Source: Flavobacterium sandaracinum
GTDB lineage: Bacteria; Bacteroidota; Bacteroidia; Flavobacteriales; Flavobacteriaceae
NCBI RefSeq assembly: GCF_004349135.1
Contig: NZ_SMFN01000001.1
Coordinates: 1-64,000 of the forward strand
Length of the DNA stretch: 64,000 nucleotides
Direction: 5' to 3'
The notes below the pieces were generated by a model that did no database searches, had not been told where the DNA came from, and was given only the letters and a program-made list of their open reading frames with translations. The position numbers and the translations under genes were made by a program. The first letter of the stretch is position 1, and the number at the start of each line of letters is the position of its first letter. Below are positions 34,873 through 43,513 of this stretch, one piece after another.

Positions 34873-36858
34873 ATGGGCACTTCGCATAAAAACATCCACA
34901 GCCAACTTTCTGCTGCTGGACTATTGATTACGTTAGGAATTATATATGGCGACATTGGTACTTCACCATTATATGTAATGAAATCCATTATTGGAGAACA
35001 TGCCATAAACAAGCAATTAATATTAGGTGGATTATCCTGTATTTTATGGACATTGACTTTACAAACCACATTAAAGTATGTAATCATTACTTTAAATGCA
35101 GATAACCATGGCGAAGGAGGAATTTTCTCTCTATACTCTTTAGTAAAAAAAACTAAAATTCAATGGTTAATCGTTCCTGCCATCATTGGAGGAAGTCTAC
35201 TATTAGCCGAAGGCATTATAACACCCCCAATTTCAATATCTTCTGCAGTTGAAGGACTGCATATCTTTAAACCGGATATACCAACAATACCTATTGTTAT
35301 CGCTATACTTTTTATACTGTTCAGTATTCAACAATTTGGAGCTAAACTGGTAAGTAAGTTTTTTTCACCTACCATGTTAGTGTGGTTTTCTATGCTTGGA
35401 ATTTTAGGATGCATCCAAATTTTTAAAAATATTGAAATATTCAAAGCGATCAATCCATATTACGGCTATAAATTATTAACCTCAGATAATGCTGGCGAAG
35501 GATTTCTTATACTAGGAGCCGTATTCTTATGTACTACGGGCGCCGAGGCACTTTATTCGGACATGGGACATTGCGGACGACGCAATATCAGAGTAAGTTG
35601 GATTTTTGTAAAAACCACTTTAATACTTAATTATTTTGGCCAAGGAGCATTTTTACTAATGCATGAAGGAAAAACATTGGCACAATTAGGAAGTTCAAAT
35701 CACAATCCCTTTTATTTAATCATGGCCGACTGGTTTCAACCCATCGGAATTGTAATCGCCACATTTGCTGCCATTATTGCTTCACAAGCCTTAATAAGCG
35801 GTTCCTTTACATTGATCAATGAGGCAATGCGTTTGAATTTTTGGCCAAAAGTAAAAATCAATTATCCAACTGATGTTAAAGGACAATTATACATTCCTTC
35901 TATTAACTGGCTGCTTTTTGTGGGTTGTGTTGGAATCATTTTATATTTCAAAGAATCCAAAAATATGGAGCATGCTTATGGTCTTTCTATAATTCTTGGA
36001 ATGATGATGACAACAACGTTATTGAATTACTATTTGATAATGAAAAGAGTCAAATGGTATTTTTTGACGCCGTTAATTACCCTGTATGCAACCATAGAAA
36101 TTGGCTTTTTATACGCTAATATTTCCAAATTTATGGAAGGTGGATATGTAACTTTATTCGTAGCAATATTCATGATATTCATAATGAGCACGTGGTTTTT
36201 GGCTAAAAAAATCAGTAAAAATTACACACAAATTGTCAAAATTGATGATTATACAAAGGTACTTGGTGAATTGAGTCATGATGAAACAATACCGAAATAC
36301 GCCACGCACTTAGTGTATATGACAAATGCAACCCGATCTGATGAAATTGAAGAAAAGGTAATGTATTCAATCCTTCGTAAAAGACCGAAAAGAGCGGATA
36401 TTTATTGGTTTATACATGTAAATGTGCTAAACGAACCTTACAAAAAAGAATACCGAGTAACCGAAATTTTAAAAGATGATTTATATCGAGTTGATTTTTA
36501 TTTGGGTTTTAGAGAACCCACAAAAATCAATTTAATGTTTAAAGAAGTTATTAAGGATATGGTTAGCAAAGGCGAAATGGACATCTCCAGTCGTTATGAA
36601 TCTTTAAATAAAAACAATATTATAGGGGATTTTAAATTTGTATTATCCGAAAAGTTCCTTTCAAATGATAGTGATTTAACTTTCTTTGAAAAAATTGTCA
36701 TGAACACCTATTTCGTTTTGAAAAAATTCAGTCTATCTGAAGGAAAAGCGTTTGGCTTAGACAATAGTTCCGTAAAAGTGGAACAATTTCCTATGGTGCT
36801 GCATCCGCCGGAAATTATCAATATGAAGAGGATAGAAAAATCAAATAGCAACATGTGA
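34873..36858 (+). CDS. kup: KUP-type potassium transporter (second copy)
   Basis: 661 residues, paralogue of the gene immediately upstream. Same motifs: GIIYGDIGTSPLYVMKSIIG, HGEGGIFSLYSLV and TGAEALYSDMGHCG. Differences cluster in the loops around residues 185-205 and at the C-terminal end. Both copies are intact, each with its own -7 box and terminator, suggesting separate regulation or different affinities rather than decay of one. Confidence 0.93.
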   Translation: MGTSHKNIHSQLSAAGLLITLGIIYGDIGTSPLYVMKSIIGEHAINKQLILGGLSCILWTLTLQTTLKYVIITLNADNHGEGGIFSLYSLVKKTKIQWLIVPAIIGGSLLLAEGIITPPISISSAVEGLHIFKPDIPTIPIVIAILFILFSIQQFGAKLVSKFFSPTMLVWFSMLGILGCIQIFKNIEIFKAINPYYGYKLLTSDNAGEGFLILGAVFLCTTGAEALYSDMGHCGRRNIRVSWIFVKTTLILNYFGQGAFLLMHEGKTLAQLGSSNHNPFYLIMADWFQPIGIVIATFAAIIASQALISGSFTLINEAMRLNFWPKVKINYPTDVKGQLYIPSINWLLFVGCVGIILYFKESKNMEHAYGLSIILGMMMTTTLLNYYLIMKRVKWYFLTPLITLYATIEIGFLYANISKFMEGGYVTLFVAIFMIFIMSTWFLAKKISKNYTQIVKIDDYTKVLGELSHDETIPKYATHLVYMTNATRSDEIEEKVMYSILRKRPKRADIYWFIHVNVLNEPYKKEYRVTEILKDDLYRVDFYLGFREPTKINLMFKEVIKDMVSKGEMDISSRYESLNKNNIIGDFKFVLSEKFLSNDSDLTFFEKIVMNTYFVLKKFSLSEGKAFGLDNSSVKVEQFPMVLHPPEIINMKRIEKSNSNM

Positions 36859-36897
36859 TTTTATTGCATCAATTTTTCTCTTATACACATTACCAAG

Positions 36898-36930
36898 TAA
36901 AGTTTTTTTCTGATGAAGAAAAAAACTTTA
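36898..36930 (+). terminator. Terminator after the second kup gene
   Basis: TAAAGTTTTTTTC (36898-36910) is perfectly complementary to GAAAAAAACTTTA (36918-36930), with a 7-nt loop, 40 bp after the stop codon. Confidence 0.65.
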
Positions 36931-37017
36931 TTGTTTTCATACAAAATCCAATAATTTTCGAGAAGCACCTGTGCAAACTCCTAAACCACAAATACAAAAA
37001 TTCACATAAAAAAAACC

Positions 37018-37025
37018 TACCTTTG
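37018..37025 (+). promoter_or_regulatory. -7 box of the RsmB-type methyltransferase gene
   Basis: TACCTTTG matches TAnnTTTG exactly and is 17 bp before the ATG at 37043, implying a very short leader. No clear -33 TTG was found at the expected distance. Confidence 0.45.
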
Positions 37026-37042
37026 CACCTCAATTATTTAAA

Positions 37043-38299
37043 ATGAGATTACACAGAAATTTAGTTTACACAACAATAGATGCATTAAACGCCATTTTTA
37101 ACGAGGGTGAATATGCTGATAAAGTGGTTGCAAGATCCTTAAAAAAAGACAAACGTTGGGGAAGCTCTGACAGAAAGTTTGTAGCCGAAACCATCTACGA
37201 AATTGTACGTTGGAAAAGATTATACGCAGAAATAGCTGAAGTAAAAGAACCATTTGACAGAGACAATCTTTGGAGAATGTTTTCTGTTTGGGCAGTTTTA
37301 AGAGGCTATCCTATTCCAGATTGGCGTCAGTTAGAAGGAACACCAGAACGAAAAATAAAAGGTCGTTTTGACGAACTTTCTAAAGTGAGAGCTTTAAAAG
37401 AATCTATTCCGGACTGGATGGATGAATTGGGAGTACAAGAATTAGGAGAGAAAGTTTGGGCAACTGAAATAGCAGCTCAAAACCAGCCTGCTAAAGTAAT
37501 TCTCAGAGTCAATACACTTAAAACTACAAGAGAAGCGCTTCGTGCTATTTTGATGGATTTAAACATTGAGACAGATACTTTAAAAAATCAACCTGACGCT
37601 TTAGTACTTAAAGAAAGAGCTAATGTGTTTTTAACTGATGCTTTTAAACAAGGTTTTTTTGAAGTTCAAGATGCCAATTCACAATTAGTAGCTGCGTTCC
37701 TTGACGTAAAACCAGGAATGCGTGTTGTTGATACCTGTGCTGGTGCTGGTGGAAAAACGTTACATATTGCTTCTTTGATGGAAAACAAAGGACAATTAAT
37801 TGCTATGGATTTGTACGAAAGCAAATTGAAGCAACTTAAAATTAGAGCTAAAAGAGATGGCGCTTTCAATATTGAATACCGCATTATTGACTCCACAAAA
37901 ATTATCAAAAAATTACATGAAAAAGCAGATCGTGTATTAATTGATGCCCCTTGTAGCGGTTTAGGAGTTCTCAAAAGAAACCCAGATGCTAAATGGAAAT
38001 TGAAACCTGAATTCATCGACAACATTCGTAAAGTACAATCGGAAGTTCTAGAAAGTTATTCTAAAATTGTAAAACCAGGAGGAAAACTAGTATATGCTAC
38101 TTGCTCTATATTACCATCCGAGAATCAAGAACAGGTAAAACGTTTTCTGACAACCGAAATTGGCAAACAATTCAATTTCATTAAAGACCAAAAAATATTA
38201 GCTTCAGAATCTGGTTTTGACGGGTTTTATATGGCTTTATTGGAACGAAAAGAAAGTTCAGAGCAAAAAGAAAAAAGAGTTCAAAAAGAAATAGAATAG
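37043..38299 (+). CDS. RsmB/NOP family RNA m5C methyltransferase
   Basis: 418 residues. An N-terminal NusB-like helical region (~1-130) is followed by the SAM-dependent catalytic domain. The SAM-binding motif is VVDTCAGAGGKTLHIASLM. The two catalytic cysteines of the RCMT family are visible in DAPCSGLGVLKRN and YATCSILPSEN. It probably methylates C5 of a cytosine in 16S rRNA like RsmB/RsmF; the exact position is not readable. It converges on rho; an insertion sequence now lies in the terminator between them. Confidence 0.88.
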   Translation: MRLHRNLVYTTIDALNAIFNEGEYADKVVARSLKKDKRWGSSDRKFVAETIYEIVRWKRLYAEIAEVKEPFDRDNLWRMFSVWAVLRGYPIPDWRQLEGTPERKIKGRFDELSKVRALKESIPDWMDELGVQELGEKVWATEIAAQNQPAKVILRVNTLKTTREALRAILMDLNIETDTLKNQPDALVLKERANVFLTDAFKQGFFEVQDANSQLVAAFLDVKPGMRVVDTCAGAGGKTLHIASLMENKGQLIAMDLYESKLKQLKIRAKRDGAFNIEYRIIDSTKIIKKLHEKADRVLIDAPCSGLGVLKRNPDAKWKLKPEFIDNIRKVQSEVLESYSKIVKPGGKLVYATCSILPSENQEQVKRFLTTEIGKQFNFIKDQKILASESGFDGFYMALLERKESSEQKEKRVQKEIE

Positions 38300-38323
38300 A
38301 TTTTAGAATTTACAAAAAAAGTC

Positions 38324-38337
38324 CTCGAAAATTTGAG
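38324..38337. repeat. Left copy of the duplicated target sequence of the IS
   Basis: CTCGAAAATTTGAG borders the left end of the IS and is matched by CTCGAAAATTTCGAG (40083-40097) at the right end, one base different. It appears to be the palindromic loop part of the original rsmB/rho terminator, duplicated at insertion. Confidence 0.6.
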
Positions 38338-38388
38338 GGCACTGAAAAACATCTCTTGGTTTGATTAGAGACGCTTTTTAGACAATAA

Positions 38389-38434
38389 AAAAACGCTTAT
38401 AACAGGATTTTAAATATCCGTTATGAGCGTTTTT
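38389..38434 (-). terminator. Transposase terminator within the IS
   Basis: AAAAACGCTTATAACAGGAT (38389-38408) faces ATCCGTTATGAGCGTTTTT (38416-38434), nearly fully complementary with one bulge. It lies downstream of the transposase stop on the minus strand. Confidence 0.65.
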
Positions 38435-38525
38435 ATTTTTAAAACTGTTTTTTATTAGGTTGTATGAGTCGATTTTTCACTTTTATAAGTTCATTCTGCT
38501 TACTGCACATGTAGCTTTTATTTTT

Positions 38526-39974
38526 CTACATTAATTTCAGTATTCTTTTTAAGTTGACTGTGAAAATTGCTATTGCTCCCTGCATTTGCATATTGCAAAG
38601 ACCATATGATATCGCTCTATCATAACCATGTACATTTTTTAACTCACTATTTTTCGCTTCTATCTTGTATCGATGTTTTGTTTTTTCTTTGTAATATTCA
38701 GTTTCTTGAAAGGCAATTTGGTCTTGGTGTAAGTCAGATTTTATCGATACTGAATATGTTTTTGTCTTGGATCCATCTTTATAACAACCCTCTTTTAAAG
38801 AGCAGGTCTTACATTTTTCCACATCAAAATAGTAGGTTTGTATTTGATTGGTTCCAATATTTTTTTTACCTTGGCGAGCCTTTCGTATGGCCATATGACC
38901 AGCAGGGCAAACAAATCTATCGGCATCTTTATTATAATCAAATTTATCTTCGTCTTTTCTAAATCCTTGTGTTATGGAAGGATTTAATCTAGCTACTACT
39001 TTAATGTTTAGCTTACTTGTGAGTTTAAGGTTTTCTTTCCCTGAATAGGCTCCATCGCCGATAATAGTATCAACATCAATTCCGTTTTCTTGACTAATCG
39101 CTAAAAGTTTAGGTAATTCCGGTCCATCTCCTTTTTCGCCAGATGTGACTACAGCCGCTGTAATGATGCGCTCCTCGGTCATCGCCAAGTGAGTCTTATA
39201 TCCAAAGAAAGAACTATCAGCGGATTTATGACCCGTTTTAGCATCTGTATCTTTTGATAAGGTAAAATTTTCTTGAGTGTCTTCTACAGTTTCTTTGAGT
39301 AGATTTAATTTCTCTTTCACAGCTGGAATCGAACTTATTGACAGCTCATTTTCAATGCGTCTTTCCAAATCTTTACAATAAGCTAGTTCCTTTTCTAAGT
39401 CATTATCGGTATTTTTTTCTGGCATATGTTCTTTGAATTCCTGCTCAAAGCTGTATACTGTTTTTCGTAGTAGCTTGGAACGTTCTCTCAATACATCGAT
39501 GGCTAAAAATGGATTGGATCTTGATAAAGTATGTGTGGCATCAACGATGATAGACTTCGACCGAATAATACCTTTTTCGATAGCAATGGTGACTGTTTTG
39601 TTTATCAATAGATTTAGTAGGTCGGTATCCTTTAGACGTAGTTTTCTAAATTTTGTTAACGAACTCGGATTGATAACGTCATCTTCTGGATTCATATCCA
39701 AAAAATATTTGAAGGACATATCATATTGAGAACGTTCCACGACATCAATATCGGAAACAGTATAGATTGTTTTAAGTAGTAAATATTTAAACATACGAAC
39801 GGGACTTTCTGCCATTCGCCCATTATTGGTACAGTACTTATTTAACAACTCATCGTAAATAAAAGAAAAATCAATCAAATCATTGATTTTTCTTAATAGA
39901 TTTTCTTTTGGAACTATTAAATCATACAACGAAGAATACTCGCTGAATTGTATTGTTTGTTGTTGTACTAACAT
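38526..39974 (-). CDS. IS1182-family DDE transposase
   Basis: 482 residues, full length for the family. The N-terminal DUF772-like domain (NNGRMAESPVRMFKYLLLKT) is followed by the DDE domain: IIVDATHT (first Asp), TIIGDGAYSGKENL (second Asp), and the C-terminal Glu region KIEAKNSELKNVHGYDRA. A zinc-ribbon-like insert (FVCPAGHMAIR, then KCKTCSLKEGC) is present. It catalyses movement of the surrounding element. No frameshift or internal stop is visible. Confidence 0.92.
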   Translation of the reverse strand: MLVQQQTIQFSEYSSLYDLIVPKENLLRKINDLIDFSFIYDELLNKYCTNNGRMAESPVRMFKYLLLKTIYTVSDIDVVERSQYDMSFKYFLDMNPEDDVINPSSLTKFRKLRLKDTDLLNLLINKTVTIAIEKGIIRSKSIIVDATHTLSRSNPFLAIDVLRERSKLLRKTVYSFEQEFKEHMPEKNTDNDLEKELAYCKDLERRIENELSISSIPAVKEKLNLLKETVEDTQENFTLSKDTDAKTGHKSADSSFFGYKTHLAMTEERIITAAVVTSGEKGDGPELPKLLAISQENGIDVDTIIGDGAYSGKENLKLTSKLNIKVVARLNPSITQGFRKDEDKFDYNKDADRFVCPAGHMAIRKARQGKKNIGTNQIQTYYFDVEKCKTCSLKEGCYKDGSKTKTYSVSIKSDLHQDQIAFQETEYYKEKTKHRYKIEAKNSELKNVHGYDRAISYGLCNMQMQGAIAIFTVNLKRILKLM

Positions 39975-40010
39975 CTAAAAAACACGTATAATTAGACATA
40001 AATATAAGAA

Positions 40011-40046
40011 AAAAGGAGTAGAAATCCATAGATATCTACTCCTTTT
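40011..40046. terminator. Subterminal hairpin upstream of the transposase
   Basis: AAAAGGAGTAGA (40011-40022) and TCTACTCCTTTT (40035-40046) are perfect 12-bp arms. It lies between the right end of the IS and the transposase start and can insulate the transposase from outside transcription. Confidence 0.6.
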
Positions 40047-40082
40047 TATGTGTCTATTTATTAGAAAGACTTTTTCAGTGCC

Positions 40083-40107
40083 CTCGAAAATTTCGAGGAC
40101 TTTTTTT
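40083..40107. terminator. Surviving rho-side terminator stem
   Basis: CCTCGAAAATTTCGAGG (40082-40098, using the last IS base) is a palindrome followed by AC and a T run. It is the rho-side remnant of the terminator that the IS split; a similar but weaker stem remains on the rsmB side at 38323-38338. Confidence 0.6.
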
Positions 40108-40155
40108 GTATTATTATTTTTTCAGTTTAATCTTTTTCCAATTATAAACTATTTA

Positions 40156-41913
40156 TTAATCATTCATTGAAATTAAGAACTCTTCATTGTTCTTCGTTTT
40201 CTTGAAACGATCATTAATGAAATCCATCGCTTCAATAGGATTCATATCTGAAAGGTATTTACGCATAATCCACATTCTTTGTAATGTTTTTGGATCCAAT
40301 AACATATCATCGCGTCTGGTACTTGACGATGTCAAATCGATTGCTGGGAAAATACGTTTATTGGCAATTTTTCTATCCAATTGCAGTTCCATATTACCAG
40401 TCCCTTTAAATTCTTCGAAAATAACCTCGTCCATTTTTGAACCAGTTTCTGTTAATGCAGTGGCAATTATACTTAAGGAACCTCCATTTTCTACATTACG
40501 GGCAGCACCAAAGAAACGTTTTGGTTTCTGTAATGCATTTGCATCCACACCACCACTTAATACTTTACCTGATGCAGGTTGAACAGTATTATAAGCTCTG
40601 GCTAAACGTGTAATGGAATCCAATAGAATCACTACATCATGACCGCATTCTACCAAACGTTTTGCTTTTTCAAGAACGATATTAGCAATTTTAACATGTT
40701 CTTGTGGTTCTCTATCAAAAGTAGAAGCAATTACTTCACCACGCACACTGCGTTGCATGTCAGTAACCTCCTCCGGACGTTCATCAATTAGTAAAACAAT
40801 TAAATAGACTTCAGGATGATTTGCCGCAATTGCGTTGGCAATTTCCTTAAGCAACATCGTTTTACCTGTTTTGGGTTGCGCTACAATCATACCTCTTTGT
40901 CCTTTTCCTATTGGCGAAAACAAATCGATAATTCTAGTTGAAATAGTACTTTGTTTTTCAGCTAATTTGAATTTTTCTGATGGAAATACTGGTGTTAAAT
41001 GTTCGAATGAAACTCTGTCACGAACCACTTGAGGATCATGTCCATTAATTTTTAAAACGCGTACTAATGGAAAAAATTTCTCTCCTTCTTTTGGTGGACG
41101 AACCACACCTTTTACGGTATCGCCGGTTTTAAGACCAAACAATCTAATTTGAGAAGTTGATAAATAAATATCATCTGGCGAAGCCAAATAATTATAATCC
41201 GAAGAACGTAAAAAACCGTATCCGTCAGGCATCATTTCTAGAACGCCTTCACTTTCTATAATTCCATCAAATTCAAAATCAGAAGCAGCAAAATTACTTT
41301 TCTTGTTTTTAAAATTGGGATTTTGATTTCCATTCCCATTTGGATTTGGATTCTGCTTGTGCAACTGGTTTGGATTTATTTTTTTGGCAGGTACCACTGC
41401 TTCGACTTTTTCTTCAGTAGTTATTTCTACTGCAGCATCTTCCTCTTTTGCAGTTTCCTTTACTTCGTCTTTATCCTTTTTTAAAGCAATTTTTTTCTCG
41501 TAAGCTGATTTATTAAACTTAATCACCTTTCCAACTTTTTTCTCTTCAGCACCAGACTTTACTATAACTACTGGTTCTTCTTGAACTGTAAATACTTCCT
41601 CAGGAGAATTATTTTCTACTGCAACCGTATCCTCTACTACATTTTCTTGGGATTCAAATAAAGGACTTTCCTGTGATTTCTGGATTGCTGCCTTTTTAAT
41701 AGGAACAATACGAACTCTTTTAGGTTTATCATCTTCAAGAACACTTTCTGCTATTGTATTTACTTTAGTATCACCGTTAGCCATTTGATGCTCTAATATG
41801 TGACCAATTAAAGTCTCTTTTTTTACACCGTTAAATTTTATGGTTTTAGCTGATTTAGCTATTTCTTGAAGCTCAGAAAGCTTCATTTCTTTTAATGCAG
41901 AAATATCAAACAT
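40156..41913 (-). CDS. rho: Transcription termination factor Rho with long N-terminal insertion
   Basis: 585 residues, against ~419 in E. coli. The N-terminal Rho-N helices ([20 protein letters not shown]) are followed by a ~150-residue low-complexity region (about 55-205) rich in Lys, Glu, Val and Asn, with repeated Asn near its end. Then come the RNA-binding cold-shock-like domain ([20 protein letters not shown]) and the motor with Walker A ([15 protein letters not shown]) and Walker B ([16 protein letters not shown]). Bacteroidota Rho proteins typically carry such an insertion, and in Bacteroides thetaiotaomicron it is disordered and promotes condensates. Essential helicase ending transcription. 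Confidence 0.95.
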   Translation of the reverse strand: MFDISALKEMKLSELQEIAKSAKTIKFNGVKKETLIGHILEHQMANGDTKVNTIAESVLEDDKPKRVRIVPIKKAAIQKSQESPLFESQENVVEDTVAVENNSPEEVFTVQEEPVVIVKSGAEEKKVGKVIKFNKSAYEKKIALKKDKDEVKETAKEEDAAVEITTEEKVEAVVPAKKINPNQLHKQNPNPNGNGNQNPNFKNKKSNFAASDFEFDGIIESEGVLEMMPDGYGFLRSSDYNYLASPDDIYLSTSQIRLFGLKTGDTVKGVVRPPKEGEKFFPLVRVLKINGHDPQVVRDRVSFEHLTPVFPSEKFKLAEKQSTISTRIIDLFSPIGKGQRGMIVAQPKTGKTMLLKEIANAIAANHPEVYLIVLLIDERPEEVTDMQRSVRGEVIASTFDREPQEHVKIANIVLEKAKRLVECGHDVVILLDSITRLARAYNTVQPASGKVLSGGVDANALQKPKRFFGAARNVENGGSLSIIATALTETGSKMDEVIFEEFKGTGNMELQLDRKIANKRIFPAIDLTSSSTRRDDMLLDPKTLQRMWIMRKYLSDMNPIEAMDFINDRFKKTKNNEEFLISMND

Positions 41914-42069
41914 GAATGTTCTATGAGTTTAATTAATTTTTGGAATAATGTAAAAGATAGGTAGTAAACTTTAAATTGAATCAACCGCAGTATGAAGTGC
42001 TTACGGAATTATGATGCAATAATACGAATAAAATTCAATCAGACAATAGTATTTTAAAAAAAGAAAATA

Positions 42070-42077
42070 TATTTTTG
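42070..42077 (+). promoter_or_regulatory. -7 box of the DUF4293 gene
   Basis: TATTTTTG matches TAnnTTTG, 18 bp before the ATG at 42095. Confidence 0.4.
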
Positions 42078-42094
42078 TAAAACATATTTAACAA

Positions 42095-42508
42095 ATGATA
42101 CAAAGAATTCAAACCATTTATTTACTTCTTGCTTTTGTAGTTACTGGCATTTTACTTTTTTTTGTTCCTTTATGGACAGTAGCCGAAGGTAAAGAGTACT
42201 ATTTTATGCAAAGCCAATTGTACACTATACTATTGGGGCTGAGTACCACGCTAACGGTTTTAAGTATCGTTTCCTATAAAAAAAGACAAAATCAGTTTGT
42301 TATTGGCAGATTGAATATCATATTAAATTTGATTTTATTAGGATTGTTTGTATATCGTTCACTAAACGTATCTGGAGAAACACCCGTTGTTTCTGAGAAA
42401 GGTATTGGGATGTTTCTGCCTGCAGTTGTTGTCGTATTATTAGTTTTAGCTAATAAGGCCATCAAAAAGGATGAAGATCTTGTAAAATCTGTGGATAGAT
42501 TGAGGTAA
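42095..42508 (+). CDS. DUF4293 family membrane protein
   Basis: 137 residues beginning MIQRIQTIYLLLAFVVTGIL, the signature N-terminus of DUF4293. Four hydrophobic segments are visible (about 7-27, 46-62, 76-93, 107-124), and the tail is charged (KKDEDLVKSVDRLR). In Bacteroidota this gene often lies next to rho, as here (divergent, 181 bp). Function unknown; a terminator follows. Confidence 0.88.
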   Translation: MIQRIQTIYLLLAFVVTGILLFFVPLWTVAEGKEYYFMQSQLYTILLGLSTTLTVLSIVSYKKRQNQFVIGRLNIILNLILLGLFVYRSLNVSGETPVVSEKGIGMFLPAVVVVLLVLANKAIKKDEDLVKSVDRLR

Positions 42509-42539
42509 ACCTATAAATTTTAGTTTATTAGTGCGAAGG

Positions 42540-42565
42540 AAACCCGAATGTAAAAATTCGGGTTT
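42540..42565 (+). terminator. Terminator of the DUF4293 gene
   Basis: AAACCCGAAT (42540-42549) and ATTCGGGTTT (42556-42565) form a perfect 10-bp stem with a 6-nt loop, followed by a T run. Confidence 0.8.
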
Positions 42566-42670
42566 TTTTGTGTCCTGAAAGTTAAACTTTATTAATAAAG
42601 ACAATAAAAATCTTATAAAAACAATAAATTGCTATTTATTTTTTATAAATTTGGCAATAAGAATCCCAAT

Positions 42671-43333
42671 ATGTTAAATAAAATACGAATTCATCTTGCT
42701 GACGACCATCAAATCCTTATGGATGGAATTAGAACTTTACTTCATACCAATCCTGCATTTGAGGTCGTAGGGTTTTCTATTAATGGCACTAATTTGTACG
42801 ATGAAGTGCTAAACAACAAATCAGATATTCTAATTCTGGATATAAACATGCCAGAAAAAGACGGAATTGAAGTTATCAAAGAGTTTGCCCAAAAAGGATT
42901 CCCTTGTAAAATTATTATTTTATCAAGTCACGATGATTTGAGGATAATAAAAGAAGTTATGAAATTAGGCAGCAGTGGTTATTTGACAAAAAAATGTGCT
43001 GGTGAAAATATTATCGAAGCAATTTTGGCGGTTACAAATGGAGAAGAATATTTTTGTAAGGCGGTAAGAGAGAAAATATTTAGCACTGTTGCCAAGGACA
43101 ATCCAAAATTAATCAAACCCGAACTTAAAGGAAACTTAATTTTAACCGAAAGAGAATTAGAAATCATCATCTTAATTTCACTTGAATTAAGCGGAAAAGA
43201 AATTAGCGACCAACTATTCATAAGTGTCAACACCGTAGAAACTCATCGAAAAAACATAATGAAAAAACTAGATGCTAAAAACTCGATAAGCCTTGTCAAA
43301 TATGCCATTAAACATAAATTAATCAAATCTTGA
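42671..43333 (+). CDS. NarL/LuxR-type response regulator
   Basis: 220 residues from the ATG at 42671 (MLNKIRIHLADDHQILMDGI); a -7 box TAAATTTG at 42646-42653 lies just upstream, which excludes the longer frame. The receiver domain has the acidic pair Asp11/Asp12 and phospho-acceptor Asp57 (LILDINMPEKDG). The C-terminal LuxR HTH is LTERELEIIILISLELSGKE, then FISVNTVETHRKNIMKKL. Phosphorylation should come from the histidine kinase encoded 180 bp downstream. Confidence 0.9.
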   Translation: MLNKIRIHLADDHQILMDGIRTLLHTNPAFEVVGFSINGTNLYDEVLNNKSDILILDINMPEKDGIEVIKEFAQKGFPCKIIILSSHDDLRIIKEVMKLGSSGYLTKKCAGENIIEAILAVTNGEEYFCKAVREKIFSTVAKDNPKLIKPELKGNLILTERELEIIILISLELSGKEISDQLFISVNTVETHRKNIMKKLDAKNSISLVKYAIKHKLIKS

Positions 43334-43513
43334 ATTGGCTCCAGCTGTATAATGATCTACTTTATAGAAATTAAATCTACAGTATTTCTAACAAATAATT
43401 TTTTGAAATAAAATTTTCCTGAATATAAAAGGATCAAAAAATATTTTTAAAATAAAATGAGGTAACCAAAAACTAAAACCAATTGGACCCTAAAGATTAA
43501 AATAAAGAAATTT

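Larger units (their letters stand above)
38338..40082 (-). mobile_element. IS1182-family insertion sequence
   Basis: A complete element of about 1745 bp. The ends are perfect 12-bp terminal inverted repeats, GGCACTGAAAAA at 38338-38349 and its complement at 40071-40082. One transposase gene fills the interior. Hairpins lie inside both ends (38389-38434 after the gene, 40011-40046 before it) and would block read-through from outside. It sits in the terminator between the convergent rsmB-like and rho genes, leaving both coding regions intact. The transposase is full length, so the copy may be active. Confidence 0.88.

Noticed and set aside
36855..37046. 63-codon frame between the second kup gene and the RsmB-type gene
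   Set aside because: It starts at GTG inside the kup stop region, spans a hairpin terminator and the next gene's -7 box, and shows no protein-like composition.
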